Shown here one piece after another: positions 17,367 to 26,067 of a stretch of DNA of 64,000 nt (position 1 is the stretch's first letter; the number at the start of each line of letters is the position of its first letter). The stretch comes from Acinetobacter sp. ANC 4204 (GTDB lineage: Bacteria > Pseudomonadota > Gammaproteobacteria > Pseudomonadales > Moraxellaceae), in the NCBI RefSeq assembly GCF_002135205.1, contig NZ_NEFZ01000004.1, positions 124,001 to 188,000 of the forward strand. The letters are read 5' to 3'. Below the pieces are notes generated by a model. That model had not been told where the DNA came from and did no database searches. It was given only the letters and a program-made list of their open reading frames with translations. The position numbers and the translations under genes are program-made.

Positions 17367-18203
17367 ATGACGCAATCTTTCACTCAAAATCGAAAAAAAT
17401 GGCTGATTGGCTTGAGTGTCATCGTGGCAATTTTTGCTCTAGCGGGTTACCGCTATAGCAAAAGCCATGCGCAGGATGATGTCTTAACGATTGGCATTAG
17501 CCCACCTTATGCAGAATTGCTGCAAAGCGTGGCAGATGATTTAAAAAAGCAAGGTATTCAGGTCAAACTGGTTGAATTTTCGGACTGGCATGCGCCAAAT
17601 GTTGCTGTGCAAAATGGTGACATTGATGCCAACTTTTTTCAGCAAAGCGTCTTTCTACGCAATGCAATTCGCGAAACAAATTATGACCTGCATGCATTCG
17701 CCACAGGCACAGGAAGTCATGTCGGACTATATTCTAAAAAATATCAGTCCTTAGATGCACTACCCACTCAAGCCCGTGTGGTTATTCCCAATGACCCTGT
17801 GAATTCAGCGCGTGCACTGATTTTACTGCATCGTGCAGGTTTGATTCAGCTCAAAGATATCAACAATGAATTGTCTACCGTAAAAGATATTGTGAGCAAT
17901 CCTAAACAACTTCAGTTTATTGAAGTAGAAGGCCCACAAACTGCCCATGCATTTAATGATGCCGATTTAATTTTTGGCTTCCCGCATTATTTAAAAATGG
18001 CTAAGGTCACAGATCCGCATCATGCCCTTTTTCTTGATCCGATAGACAAGAAATACGCCATTTTATTTGTGACACGTAAAGACTATCCAGACCAAAACCA
18101 AAAACTTGCGACTTTTGTGCAAGCATTCCAAAACTCAAAACATGTTCAAGAAATTTTAGACCGTGATTTTGGCCAAGGTCTGTGGTTTGAAGGCTGGAAA
18201 TAA
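17367..18203 (+). CDS. MetQ/NlpA-family substrate-binding protein, copy 2
   Basis: 278 residues, clearly a tandem paralogue of the preceding gene: ISPPYAELLQSV, VKLVEFSDWHAPN, NGDIDANFFQQSVFLRNA, IPNDPVNSARALILL, EVEGPQTAHAFNDADL. It also starts with an uninterrupted membrane helix (WLIGLSVIVAIFALAGY) and has no lipobox Cys. Two binding proteins feeding one transporter suggests two different ligands, for example methionine sulfoxide-like and sulfonate-like compounds; that is inference. A stop-to-start gap of 11 bases and an AAGGAG site link it to metN. Confidence 0.88.
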   Translation: MTQSFTQNRKKWLIGLSVIVAIFALAGYRYSKSHAQDDVLTIGISPPYAELLQSVADDLKKQGIQVKLVEFSDWHAPNVAVQNGDIDANFFQQSVFLRNAIRETNYDLHAFATGTGSHVGLYSKKYQSLDALPTQARVVIPNDPVNSARALILLHRAGLIQLKDINNELSTVKDIVSNPKQLQFIEVEGPQTAHAFNDADLIFGFPHYLKMAKVTDPHHALFLDPIDKKYAILFVTRKDYPDQNQKLATFVQAFQNSKHVQEILDRDFGQGLWFEGWK

Positions 18204-18214
18204 GGAGAAAAAGA

Positions 18215-19285
18215 ATGGTCAGCTTTGGTTCTCATGTGGATTTTTCCATTCCACATATCAAAATTCGTAATTTAAACAAACACTATGCAGTACAAGGGCA
18301 TAGTGTACATGCACTCAAAAATATTGACCTCGACATACCGACAGGGAAAGTGTTTGGCATTATTGGCAAAAGTGGCGCAGGTAAATCTTCCCTACTCCGC
18401 ACCTTAAATGGTTTAGAACGTATTAATGAAGGTCATATTCATATCCATCAGCAAGACTTGGCAACATTGAGTCATGCTGAATTAATTCAGCTCCGCCAAC
18501 GCATTGGCATGATTTTCCAACATTTTAATTTAATGTCTGCCAAAACAGTCTATGAAAATGTCGCACTGCCCCTCATCGTTGCCAATTATCCCAAACAAGA
18601 CATCGAACAACGAGTCAATGAAGTTTTACAGTTGGTTGGGCTGAGCGATAAGGTTCAGCATTACCCATCACAACTGTCTGGCGGTCAAAAACAGCGTGTC
18701 GGCATTGCCCGTGCATTGGTTCACCATCCTGAAATTTTACTCTGTGATGAAGCAACATCTGCACTCGATCCAGAAAGCACCTCTGTGGTGTTGTCCTTGC
18801 TCAAAGAGATCAATCAGAAGTTGGGTATCACCATTGTATTGATTACCCATGAAATGCAGGTGATTCGGGAAATCTGCGATCAGGTCGTGGTCATTGATGG
18901 CGGTGAAATTGTGGAATCAGGTGAAGTTTGGTCTGTGTTCTCTCAACCGCAGCAAGGCATTACCCAAGAACTGCTGAATCTAGAACAACTCGATTTGCCT
19001 TTTCGCTTAAATGCGGGACCCACGCAGCTCGATACACATGCCATTATCAAAATTCGCTCGACTTCAGATGCGCATCATCCACCTGACTTAAAACAGATTT
19101 TGGAGTACTTTCCACAAACTGTGCATTTGTATCAAAGTCAGGTCGACACCATCCAAAACCATTTAATTGGAACATTGATTATTGCTATTCCCACACAGGG
19201 CTTAGAAATTCAATCGCTACTACAAAAACTAAAAGCGCATGTCACACATGTAGAGGTACTTGGCTATGCACGACCAACTCATTGA
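18215..19285 (+). CDS. metN: Methionine-type ABC transporter ATP-binding protein MetN
   Basis: 356 residues. Walker A GKSGAGKSS at about 51-59, signature LSGGQKQRVGIARALVHHPEILL near 154-176, Walker B with DEATSALDPES, H-loop ITHEMQV near 211. A C-terminal regulatory NIL-type domain follows from about residue 270 (TDLKQ-like segments to the end), the methionine-sensing domain of MetN. It powers uptake of D/L-methionine or related sulfur compounds with MetI. It sits in a sulfur-scavenging operon, so the transported ligand may be an organosulfur compound rather than methionine itself. The permease gene overlaps its 3' end. Confidence 0.93.
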   Translation: MVSFGSHVDFSIPHIKIRNLNKHYAVQGHSVHALKNIDLDIPTGKVFGIIGKSGAGKSSLLRTLNGLERINEGHIHIHQQDLATLSHAELIQLRQRIGMIFQHFNLMSAKTVYENVALPLIVANYPKQDIEQRVNEVLQLVGLSDKVQHYPSQLSGGQKQRVGIARALVHHPEILLCDEATSALDPESTSVVLSLLKEINQKLGITIVLITHEMQVIREICDQVVVIDGGEIVESGEVWSVFSQPQQGITQELLNLEQLDLPFRLNAGPTQLDTHAIIKIRSTSDAHHPPDLKQILEYFPQTVHLYQSQVDTIQNHLIGTLIIAIPTQGLEIQSLLQKLKAHVTHVEVLGYARPTH

Positions 19286-19925
19286 TTTATTACTGACAGG
19301 CACTATCGACACCTTAATCATGGTCGGCGCATCTGCATTTTTTGCCTTACTCATTGGTCTACCTATGGCAGTGGTTCTCGTCAGTACCTCTGAGCATGGC
19401 ATTTATCCCTCTAAAAGTATCAACCATAGCTTAGGCTGGTTGGTAAACATCACCCGTTCTGTTCCCTTCCTTATATTGATGGTGGCCCTCATTCCACTCA
19501 CACGTTGGATTGTAGGCACCAGTTATGGCGTTTGGGCAGCAGTTGTCCCTTTAACTTTGGCGGCAACCCCCTTTTTTGCACGAATTGCAGAAGTCAGTTT
19601 ACGCGAAGTAGATCAAGGGTTGATTGAGGCTGCGCAAGCGATCGGCTGTAACCGTACTCAAATCATTTGGCATGTGTTGTTACCTGAGGCACTACCCGGA
19701 ATTGTCGCGGGTTTTACCGTGACCATTGTGACCATGATTAACTCCTCTGCCATTGCAGGCGCCATTGGTGCGGGTGGTTTAGGTGATATCGCCTATCGCT
19801 ATGGTTATCAGCGTTTTGATATGCAGATCATGTTGGCCGTGATTGTCGTGCTCGTGATTTTGGTGATGTGTGTACAAGCGATTGGCGACAATCTGGCAAA
19901 TCAGCTTGATAAAAGAAAGGTTTAA
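19266..19925 (+). CDS. metI: Methionine-type ABC transporter permease MetI
   Basis: 219 residues from the ATG at 19266; TTG at 19260 is possible but gives only two more residues. About five membrane helices, including TLIMVGASAFFALLIGL and FTVTIVTMINSSAIAGAIG. The cytoplasmic EAA loop EAAQAIGCNRTQIIWHVLLPEALPG near 119-143 docks with MetN. The gene overlaps metN by 20 bases, with an AGAGG site inside metN. It is the last gene of the operon and is followed by a strong terminator. Confidence 0.93.
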   Translation: MHDQLIDLLLTGTIDTLIMVGASAFFALLIGLPMAVVLVSTSEHGIYPSKSINHSLGWLVNITRSVPFLILMVALIPLTRWIVGTSYGVWAAVVPLTLAATPFFARIAEVSLREVDQGLIEAAQAIGCNRTQIIWHVLLPEALPGIVAGFTVTIVTMINSSAIAGAIGAGGLGDIAYRYGYQRFDMQIMLAVIVVLVILVMCVQAIGDNLANQLDKRKV

Positions 19926-19974
19926 TCACATCTCCCATATCAAGTAGAGCACTCTACCCCCACTTAAGTTTTTA

Positions 19975-20002
19975 ACCCTCCTTTTTCTAAGGAGGGCTTT
20001 TT
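19975..20002 (+). terminator. Terminator of the sulfur operon
   Basis: CCCTCCTT (19976-19983), 5-base loop, AAGGAGGG (19989-19996), then CTTTTT. A perfect 8-bp GC-rich stem with a T-run, 50 bases after metI. Confidence 0.88.
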
Positions 20003-20178
20003 AATATCAAGTTCACTACCTACTTATAATCGCTTCTGATTTATGACAGCAATCTAATCAACCGAATTAAAAATGTTTTATTTCAAATTCATATAGAAAA
20101 ATATGGCTCTCAATATACAGATAGACATGTATAAGCTATAACGTATCCTCAAGCCTAAATAAGAATAATCCCCCTAAG

Positions 20179-20889
20179 ATGAGTCATTCCTCTAAAATTA
20201 AAGTACTCGCTTTCGACATCTTTGGAACTGTCGTGGACTGGCATTCTTCAATCGTCCAAGAAGTGGAACGCCTAGCCTTGAACATCAATGCCAATCAATT
20301 TGCATTAGACTGGCGTGCAGGCTATCGACCTGCAATGGATCAGGTTTTGTTGGGTCAGCAGCCGTGGACTTCCATTGATGATATTCACCGCCTCATTTTG
20401 GATGAGCTTTTAGTGAAATATCAAATCTCCACACTGAGCGAAGCTCAAAAAAGCGATTTAAACTTTATTTGGCATCGTCTCAACCCTTGGCCAGATACAG
20501 TCGTAGCGCTTAATCAATTAAAACAAGATTATATTATTTGTACCCTTTCAAATGGCAACATCCGTTTATTGGTCGATTTAGCAAAGTATGCAAAATTGCC
20601 TTGGGACACTATTTTCTCTGCTGAAAACTTTAAAGCCTACAAACCTTCTCCTAAAACCTATTTAGGTGTCGCAGACTTACTTAATGTTGCACCCAATCAA
20701 GTGATGATGGTGGCTACCCATCAAGATGACCTTGCTGCAGCACGTGGCTGTGGACTTCTGACGGCTTATATTGAACGCCCCTTTGAGTATGGTGCAGCCC
20801 AATTGAAAGACTCTAGTCCTTGCATAGACAATGATCTACATGCAACAGATCTGTTAAATCTAGTTTCTTTATTAAAAGAAAAGGCTTAA
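20179..20889 (+). CDS. Haloacid dehalogenase type II (HAD superfamily)
   Basis: 236 residues. The nucleophile motif AFDIFGTVVDW places the catalytic Asp near residue 13. Motif II is CTLSNGN near 119, the Lys in KAYKPSPKTY near 155, and motif III is VATHQDDLAAARGCGL near 179-194, matching (S)-2-haloacid dehalogenases. Typical length is 220-240. Predicted reaction is hydrolytic dehalogenation of short 2-haloacids, although many such HAD proteins act on other substrates. It is transcribed alone with 250 bases upstream that include the preceding operon's terminator. Confidence 0.85.
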   Translation: MSHSSKIKVLAFDIFGTVVDWHSSIVQEVERLALNINANQFALDWRAGYRPAMDQVLLGQQPWTSIDDIHRLILDELLVKYQISTLSEAQKSDLNFIWHRLNPWPDTVVALNQLKQDYIICTLSNGNIRLLVDLAKYAKLPWDTIFSAENFKAYKPSPKTYLGVADLLNVAPNQVMMVATHQDDLAAARGCGLLTAYIERPFEYGAAQLKDSSPCIDNDLHATDLLNLVSLLKEKA

Positions 20890-21034
20890 AAGGCTCGTAT
20901 ATAGGGCTTAAATGAGGACGTTCTACCCGCAACATGATTTACAACTTTGATTCTTCTGCCCTGAGACCTGACTTTGTCATGGCTTTCATGTAAAATCACT
21001 GGCAATTTTTATATAACACGTTGTGAGTTATTTC

Positions 21035-22126
21035 ATGGGTTTTAATTGCGGTATTGTCGGCTTGCCGAACGTTGGTAAATCTACACTTTTCAATGCATTG
21101 ACTAAAGCTGCTATTGCTGCTGAAAACTTCCCATTCTGTACCATTGAACCGAACACAGGCATCGTTCCTGTGCCAGATCCACGTTTAGACAAACTTACCG
21201 CAATTGTAAAACCTCAACGCGTAATTCCAACGACTATGGAATTTGTAGATATTGCAGGTTTAGTTGCGGGCGCATCTAAAGGTGAAGGCTTGGGGAACCA
21301 ATTCCTTGCAAATATTCGTGAAACGGATGCGATTGCTCACGTTGTACGTTGTTTTGAAGATGAAAACGTCATTCACGTTAACGGTAAAATTGACCCGCTT
21401 GATGACATCGCAACCATCAACACGGAACTTGCACTTGCTGACTTAGAAACTGTGACAAAAGCTGTAACTCGTTTAGCAAAATCTGCAAAAGGTGGCGACA
21501 AAGAAGCACTTGCAACCAAAGCGGTTTTAGACAAAATTTTACCTTTACTTGATGAAGGCAAACCTGCCCGTGCTGCTGACCTAGACGACGACGAACGTAA
21601 ATTGGTTCGTGGTTTTGGTTTAATGACTTTAAAACCAACCATGTATATTGCGAACGTTGCAGAAGATGGTTTTGAAAATAATCCGCATTTAGATGCTGTG
21701 AAAAAACTTGCAGCTGAAGAAAATGCAATCGTCGTTCCGCTTTGCAACCAAATCGAAGCTGAAATTTCACTACTTGAAGATGAAGACCGTGCTGAGTTCC
21801 TTGAAGCTTTAGGTATGGAAGAGCCGGGGCTAAACGTCGTGATTCGTGCAGGCTACGGTCTTTTGGGTTTACAGACTTACTTCACGGCGGGTGTACAAGA
21901 AGTTCGTGCTTGGACCGTTAAAGTGGGTGCAACTGCACCACAAGCGGCAGGTGTGATCCACACTGACTTCGAAAAAGGTTTTATCCGTGCTGAATGTGTT
22001 GCTTATAATGACTTTGTTCAATACAACGGTGAAGCAGGCGCGAAAGAAGCAGGAAAATGGCGTTTAGAAGGTAAAACCTACATCGTTCAAGACGGTGATG
22101 TTCTACACTTCCGCTTTAACGTATAA
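21035..22126 (+). CDS. ychF: Redox-regulated ATPase YchF (Obg-like)
   Basis: 363 residues from the ATG at 21035, equal to the usual YchF length; the frame is open to a GTG at 21023, but [17 protein letters not shown] is the conserved N-terminus. The P-loop GLPNVGKST is at residues 8-16, followed by the G2/G3 region ([18 protein letters not shown]). G4 is NVAED-like near 203, consistent with ATP rather than GTP preference, and a TGS-like domain ends the protein ([20 protein letters not shown]). It binds ribosomes and acts in translation and stress response. A terminator follows. Confidence 0.97.
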   Translation: MGFNCGIVGLPNVGKSTLFNALTKAAIAAENFPFCTIEPNTGIVPVPDPRLDKLTAIVKPQRVIPTTMEFVDIAGLVAGASKGEGLGNQFLANIRETDAIAHVVRCFEDENVIHVNGKIDPLDDIATINTELALADLETVTKAVTRLAKSAKGGDKEALATKAVLDKILPLLDEGKPARAADLDDDERKLVRGFGLMTLKPTMYIANVAEDGFENNPHLDAVKKLAAEENAIVVPLCNQIEAEISLLEDEDRAEFLEALGMEEPGLNVVIRAGYGLLGLQTYFTAGVQEVRAWTVKVGATAPQAAGVIHTDFEKGFIRAECVAYNDFVQYNGEAGAKEAGKWRLEGKTYIVQDGDVLHFRFNV

Positions 22127-22140
22127 GCCATTTCGAATAT

Positions 22141-22171
22141 AAAAAAACCCGATACCAATCGGGTTTTTTTA
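22141..22171 (+). terminator. Terminator after ychF
   Basis: AACCCGAT, ACCA loop, ATCGGGTT followed by T5. Perfect stem 15 bases past the ychF stop. Confidence 0.88.
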
Positions 22172-22285
22172 TAAGCTTAAACCAAGCTTAAAAACAGCAT
22201 TAAATAACATATAAACACCTGATCCATTTGGATCTCACACAATATTATAACTTCTATTCTTTTGTATTATCGCTAATTTAATCAC

Positions 22286-22299
22286 AGGCACTAATGCCT
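22286..22299 (+). promoter_or_regulatory. Leader hairpin shared with the paralogous gene at 24264
   Basis: AGGCACTAATGCCT: a 5-bp stem with a 4-base loop, 17 bases before the ATG at 22317. Nearly the same 14-mer, AGGCGCGAATGCCT, lies at 24229-24242, 21 bases before the paralogous gene. Conservation in two diverged leaders suggests function, perhaps translation or mRNA stability; that is inference. Confidence 0.5.
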
Positions 22300-22316
22300 T
22301 CATTGAACAAACGAAA

Positions 22317-22673
22317 ATGAAAAAGATCAGCACATTTATTGCAGCAGGTTTATTCACCACCCTTAGTGCAACAGCATTTGCATGCCCTCAAGGCACAACA
22401 CTGTCGGGTGGTACAGGTGTAAATCATAAAGGTGGTAAGTGTGTCCCGACCATGAACATGGCAAAGCATGATCATGGCATGAAACAAGAGAAAGTAGCAA
22501 AGCAAGATAAAATGGCTAAACATGATCCAGCCATAAAGCAAGATAAAATGGTGGAACATGATTCAATGAAAGCCAATGACATGACCAATAAATCCCATAA
22601 AGATTCTCATGCTCCAAGCCCGAATGCATCCAAAGTTCAGCCAGATACACATAAAGTCTCGAAGACATCTTAA
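22317..22673 (+). CDS. Small secreted protein with CPxGTTL-GGTGxNHKGGxC domain, paralogue 1
   Basis: 118 residues. A clear signal peptide (MKKISTFIAAGLFTTLSATAFA) ends in an AFA cleavage site directly before Cys23. The Phe at -2 argues against a lipobox. Next comes a short domain, CPQGTTLSGGTGVNHKGGKC, whose two cysteines could form a disulfide. The rest is a low-complexity tail of Lys, His, Asp and Met with repeating KQDKM/KHD units that might bind metal ions. I do not know a named family. A paralogue with the same head but a different tail lies at 24264. Expected in the periplasm. Confidence 0.75.
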   Translation: MKKISTFIAAGLFTTLSATAFACPQGTTLSGGTGVNHKGGKCVPTMNMAKHDHGMKQEKVAKQDKMAKHDPAIKQDKMVEHDSMKANDMTNKSHKDSHAPSPNASKVQPDTHKVSKTS

Positions 22674-22681
22674 AACAGCAT

Positions 22682-22712
22682 AAAAAAGCCAGTGAAATTC
22701 ACTGGCTTTTTA
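22682..22712. terminator. Terminator after secreted-protein paralogue 1
   Basis: AAAAAGCCAGTGAA pairs with TTCACTGGCTTTTT, a nearly closed 14-bp stem. A-run and T-run on either side make it bidirectional, serving the convergent Mpo1-like gene as well. Confidence 0.85.
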
Positions 22713-22723
22713 AACTGATTTTA

Positions 22724-23263
22724 TTAAGGTGATATCACAGAGACATGCTTATTGTCCATTGTCGCACGTTGTTTACGCGCTGCATCTAGCATCCGTTGCT
22801 CGATATCTTTTCTAAAACCAAGCATAAACACCATTTCAGCCAAAACAAATAATGGACCAATGGCGAGGCCAATTACATCGTCCATAAACGCTGGTTTTTT
22901 CTTTTCATAAAAATGTCCAACGAACTGAAACACCCAACCCACCACAAAAATACCAATACTTAAACTTAACCAAAGACCCAAATCAAATTGCGCAATTTTA
23001 TACGCCAATGGATAAGCCATGGCATAGATCACCAGCATGATCAGACCAAAAATTCGATCTAAGCTCAGGTAGTAAACAATACTCGCTAAAATCAAAACCA
23101 TCGCCAAAGTGATTTCAAAACCACCCACAGCCCAGCCTGCTCTTGCGGTTAAGCACATAATTGAAAACACAATCAGGGGAATACCCACAAAGTGGGTCAT
23201 AATATTCTTATGATCGAGATGGTAAGCCGCATATTGGCTAAGTAACTGCTCAAGCTTTGACAT
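22724..23263 (-). CDS. Mpo1-like (DUF962) membrane protein
   Basis: 179 residues. The N-terminus YAAYHLDHKNIMTHFVGIPLIVFS carries the His-rich motif (H-x-D-H-x-N-x3-H) of the DUF962/Mpo1 family; yeast Mpo1 is an Fe(II) dioxygenase that removes one carbon from 2-hydroxy fatty acids. Four to five membrane helices are visible. The conserved second motif QFVGHFYEKKKPAF near 123-136 supplies further His. Likely an inner-membrane lipid-modifying enzyme; the bacterial substrate is not established. It stands alone on the minus strand. Confidence 0.88.
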   Translation of the reverse strand: MSKLEQLLSQYAAYHLDHKNIMTHFVGIPLIVFSIMCLTARAGWAVGGFEITLAMVLILASIVYYLSLDRIFGLIMLVIYAMAYPLAYKIAQFDLGLWLSLSIGIFVVGWVFQFVGHFYEKKKPAFMDDVIGLAIGPLFVLAEMVFMLGFRKDIEQRMLDAARKQRATMDNKHVSVISP

Positions 23264-23380
23264 TTTAATCGTCCTTGTAAAATACTTTTATTCAATATAT
23301 AAAAAAAACTCGACCTAAGTTGTCGGCTAAGTGACAATTACAAATATGGAAATTTTTAAGATTCATTATAAGGATTGAAT

Positions 23381-24076
23381 GTGCTTAAGGAAGCTGAACT
23401 CCACATTTTAAAAAATAACATTTGGTATTCCCAACTACCTATTTTATTTCAAGATTTCATTACACATCACGCCACACAAGTGCATATAGAACGGGATCAG
23501 GCCGTATTTCATCATGGCGATGCTTTCGACGGAATCTATGCCGTCCTTCATGGGAAAATCCGCTTAGGCTATATTGATATTGAAGGAAATGAGTCAATTG
23601 CGGCAATTGCTGAGCCTATCATGTGGTTTGGAGAAATTTCATTAATTGATCAACAACCTCGCTCCCATCATGCAATTGCTGTTGAAAAAAGTACCATTCT
23701 AAAAATTTCCAACACTGCCATTGAAGACTTACTCCACACACATCCGCAATTTTGGTTTCATATTGCGCAGCTTAGTTCGCAAAAGTTACGTCTCGCATTT
23801 TTGGAATTGATCGCTATCCAAAGTCAAAATATTAGCCAAAGGTTGGCTCAACGCTTGCTTTTTATTTTGAATGGCTATGGCAACCATGTGCATATTGAAA
23901 ACCATATGATACACCTTTCTCAAGAACAGCTAGCTCAAATGCTAATGTGTTCAAGGCAAACCATTAACCAAGAATTACATCAACTAGAACAACAAGGGAT
24001 TTTGAAAATATCGTTTAAAAAAATTGAAATTCTTAATCTTCCAAGACTTCATACGCTAGCACACGCAACAATGTAA
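23381..24076 (+). CDS. Crp/Fnr-family transcriptional regulator
   Basis: 231 residues from GTG at 23381, which has AAGGA 6 bases upstream; TTG at 23375 directly abuts that site and is less likely. The cyclic-nucleotide-binding-like beta roll spans about residues 25-140 (VFHHGDAFDGIYAVLHGKIRLGY, WFGEISLIDQQPRSHHAIA), followed by a dimer helix and a Crp-type winged HTH near 180-215 (LSQEQLAQMLMCSRQTINQELHQL). No Fnr-type Cys cluster is present at the N-terminus. Effector and targets unknown. Confidence 0.9.
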   Translation: MLKEAELHILKNNIWYSQLPILFQDFITHHATQVHIERDQAVFHHGDAFDGIYAVLHGKIRLGYIDIEGNESIAAIAEPIMWFGEISLIDQQPRSHHAIAVEKSTILKISNTAIEDLLHTHPQFWFHIAQLSSQKLRLAFLELIAIQSQNISQRLAQRLLFILNGYGNHVHIENHMIHLSQEQLAQMLMCSRQTINQELHQLEQQGILKISFKKIEILNLPRLHTLAHATM

Positions 24077-24228
24077 TTTTGAAAATAAACTTAAGATCTC
24101 CTCTCTCCACTCGCATTGTTTGAAAACAATATTTTTTATGATTCATATTCACTTAAGGAGCCAAAATTCATAATTAAACATACAATTTACATATTTCCGT
24201 TTACATTAAATATCTTTATGTTTCAGTT

Positions 24229-24242
24229 AGGCGCGAATGCCT
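24229..24242 (+). promoter_or_regulatory. Leader hairpin shared with the gene at 22317
   Basis: AGGCGCGAATGCCT, a palindromic hairpin 21 bases before the ATG at 24264. It matches the 14-mer at 22286 at 12 of 14 positions. Confidence 0.5.
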
Positions 24243-24263
24243 ATGACATAAAAGATGAATACG

Positions 24264-24677
24264 ATGAAAAAAATCACAACACTTCTCACAGCAGGACTTT
24301 TCTCAGTACTAAGCGCATCAGCATTTGCCTGCCCTAAAGGTACAACTTTAACTGGTGGAACAGGCCCAAATCACAAAGGGGGTTCTTGTGTAGCAGTGAA
24401 TGGCGTAGCTCAAAAAGCAAAAACATCCGAAGTAAAAGCCGAAACTACAAAAATGAAAGATAAAACGACGACTACCAATAAAACAGCCACTGCTAAATCT
24501 AAAGGTACTGTGGAAAATGTAAAAACTGCGACAGCAACCAAAGTGAATGCTGAAACCAATACAAAATCAAAAAGCTCTAATCAGGCAAAAGTAAAAAGCG
24601 AAACAAAGAATCAAGTGAGCAAAGACGTAAAAAATAAAGATGCAAAAGCTGTTTCAAATAGCACCTTAAAATCGTAA
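24264..24677 (+). CDS. Small secreted protein with CPxGTTL-GGTGxNHKGGxC domain, paralogue 2
   Basis: 137 residues from the ATG at 24264; three more codons are open upstream, but this start gives the same MKKI signal peptide as the paralogue. Signal peptide to AFA, then CPKGTTLTGGTGPNHKGGSC, then a long tail that is almost entirely Lys, Thr, Ala, Asn and Ser with no Cys or His. The tail looks disordered and strongly basic, and would suit binding to peptidoglycan, LPS or nucleic acid; this is inference. No named family recognised. Confidence 0.75.
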   Translation: MKKITTLLTAGLFSVLSASAFACPKGTTLTGGTGPNHKGGSCVAVNGVAQKAKTSEVKAETTKMKDKTTTTNKTATAKSKGTVENVKTATATKVNAETNTKSKSSNQAKVKSETKNQVSKDVKNKDAKAVSNSTLKS

Positions 24678-24693
24678 TTCATCGTAATCATTT

Positions 24694-24724
24694 AAAAAAG
24701 GCGAAATTATTTTCGCCTTTTTTA
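24694..24724. terminator. Bidirectional terminator after secreted-protein paralogue 2
   Basis: AAAAAAGGCGAAA, TTAT loop, TTTCGCCTTTTTT. Symmetric A- and T-runs suit both the plus-strand gene and the convergent lipoprotein gene ending at 24731. Confidence 0.88.
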
Positions 24725-24730
24725 TTCAAA

Positions 24731-25213
24731 CTAAAAAATATTGTTATTGGCTTTCGTGTTACCTAAATTTGGATGATCAATGGCATCCTTACACTGAACT
24801 TTGTCACGCTCATATTCGTGTTGCGCTTTTATGATCTGCCTATCTTTCTCTAAAGTTGCTCGCGCCCAGACATCCAAACTCGTCAACGCCTTTCGGCATA
24901 ACGCATACTTTCCTTCAGTCACAGAGTCGGTCATTTTGACATTAATACGCCACTCTGTACTGAGCTTACGTGCAGGTTGTCGTACTTTAGTTTCGATTTG
25001 ATCCAATTGTTTGTGATAGACCAAACTATCGACTTCATTAATAAATGCCCAAGCACGCTGTGCATATTCTGTTGCGTCATTGGTAATTTTTGGCGCAGCC
25101 TTAATTTCTACTTTTTGTTCAGGAGCTTGCTCTGACTGTCCACAAGCTTGCAAAAGTAAACTGCTCACAATAATAGCAGCCAGCCCTAAAGTACGTAATT
25201 CGAGCTTCAACAT
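24731..25213 (-). CDS. Putative lipoprotein, unknown function, 160 aa
   Basis: The frame is open to 25273, but the ATG at 25213 gives a proper lipoprotein signal: MLKLELRTLGLAAIIVSSLLLQACGQS, lipobox LLQAC with the acylated Cys near residue 24. The mature part is helical and charged, with two or three conserved-looking Cys (ALCRKAL, VQCKDA). It fits a small Acinetobacter lipoprotein, but I cannot assign a family. It is divergent from azlC. Confidence 0.7.
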   Translation of the reverse strand: MLKLELRTLGLAAIIVSSLLLQACGQSEQAPEQKVEIKAAPKITNDATEYAQRAWAFINEVDSLVYHKQLDQIETKVRQPARKLSTEWRINVKMTDSVTEGKYALCRKALTSLDVWARATLEKDRQIIKAQHEYERDKVQCKDAIDHPNLGNTKANNNIF

Positions 25214-25314
25214 GGTTAAACGCCTCAACAAACAATTCGGCACTATGCTAGTGAATTCAGTTACAATACACAATCAATTTTGACCTAGTGATAAAGTCTT
25301 CTTCAAGGTGTGTT

Positions 25315-26067
25315 GTGTCCGAACTTAATCCCACTCCTGCACAAGCTGCTGGCTTTTGGCAAGGGGCTAAGGATAGCCAAGCGATTATCTTTACCTATCT
25401 ACCTGTTTCTTTTGCCTTTGGTGTATCTGCAACCCAGTTTGGCTTTAGTGCATGGGAGGCTTTATTTTTATCCTGCTCAATGTATGCAGGTGCTAGTCAG
25501 TTTTTAGTCGTTGCACTGCTCGGTAGTGGTACATCTATTTGGATGACTGCCCTCACTGTCATTGCCCTAGATATTCGTCACTTACTCTACGGCCCTGCGC
25601 TACAGAACCTAATTCAAGATAAACTGAACCTAAAGAAAACTGCTATTTGGTCATGGGGATTAACCGACGAAGTCTTTGCTTCAGGCATGATCAAGTTGTC
25701 ACAGCGTCGCCAAGAATGGTCTGAGTCTTGGATGCTGGGTTTAAGCCTATTCAGTTGGCTCGCATGGGCGACAGGTTCTTTTCTAGGTGGAATGTTTGCA
25801 GACCAAGTCAGCCATTTACCCCAGTTCTTACAAGCCGCTTTAGACTTTTTATTGCCTGCACTTTTTTTAAGTTTTTTATTGGCAGCTTTTGAAAAGAGGC
25901 ACACTTTCGTGGTCACTGTGACTATTCTGGTATCTGCGATTGCCTGTTACTTTATTGACTTATCTGCTGCCATTTTTATTGGCATCAGTTCAGGTATTTT
26001 TGCTGGCTTGTTTAAGCACTATATACTGAAAAAACCAGACCCCGAACATAGTGGAGATCAAACATGA
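25315..26067 (+). CDS. azlC: AzlC-family branched-chain amino acid exporter, large subunit
   Basis: 250 residues from GTG at 25315, which has AAGGTG 5 bases upstream; the frame is open to GTG 25288. The N-terminal GFWQGAKDSQAIIFTYLPVSFAFGV and the CSMYAGASQFLVVALLGSG block are typical of AzlC, followed by LDIRHLLYGPAL and about seven membrane helices. AzlC and AzlD together export branched-chain amino acids and related compounds. The azlD start overlaps its stop by ATGA. Confidence 0.92.
   Translation: MSELNPTPAQAAGFWQGAKDSQAIIFTYLPVSFAFGVSATQFGFSAWEALFLSCSMYAGASQFLVVALLGSGTSIWMTALTVIALDIRHLLYGPALQNLIQDKLNLKKTAIWSWGLTDEVFASGMIKLSQRRQEWSESWMLGLSLFSWLAWATGSFLGGMFADQVSHLPQFLQAALDFLLPALFLSFLLAAFEKRHTFVVTVTILVSAIACYFIDLSAAIFIGISSGIFAGLFKHYILKKPDPEHSGDQT

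Noticed and set aside
21373..21770. Antisense frames over ychF
   Set aside because: They are shadow frames of a highly conserved gene.
24116..24337. 73-residue plus-strand frame over the leader of the second secreted protein
   Set aside because: It runs through the leader hairpin and the signal peptide in another frame. The downstream frame has a clear signal peptide and paralogue.
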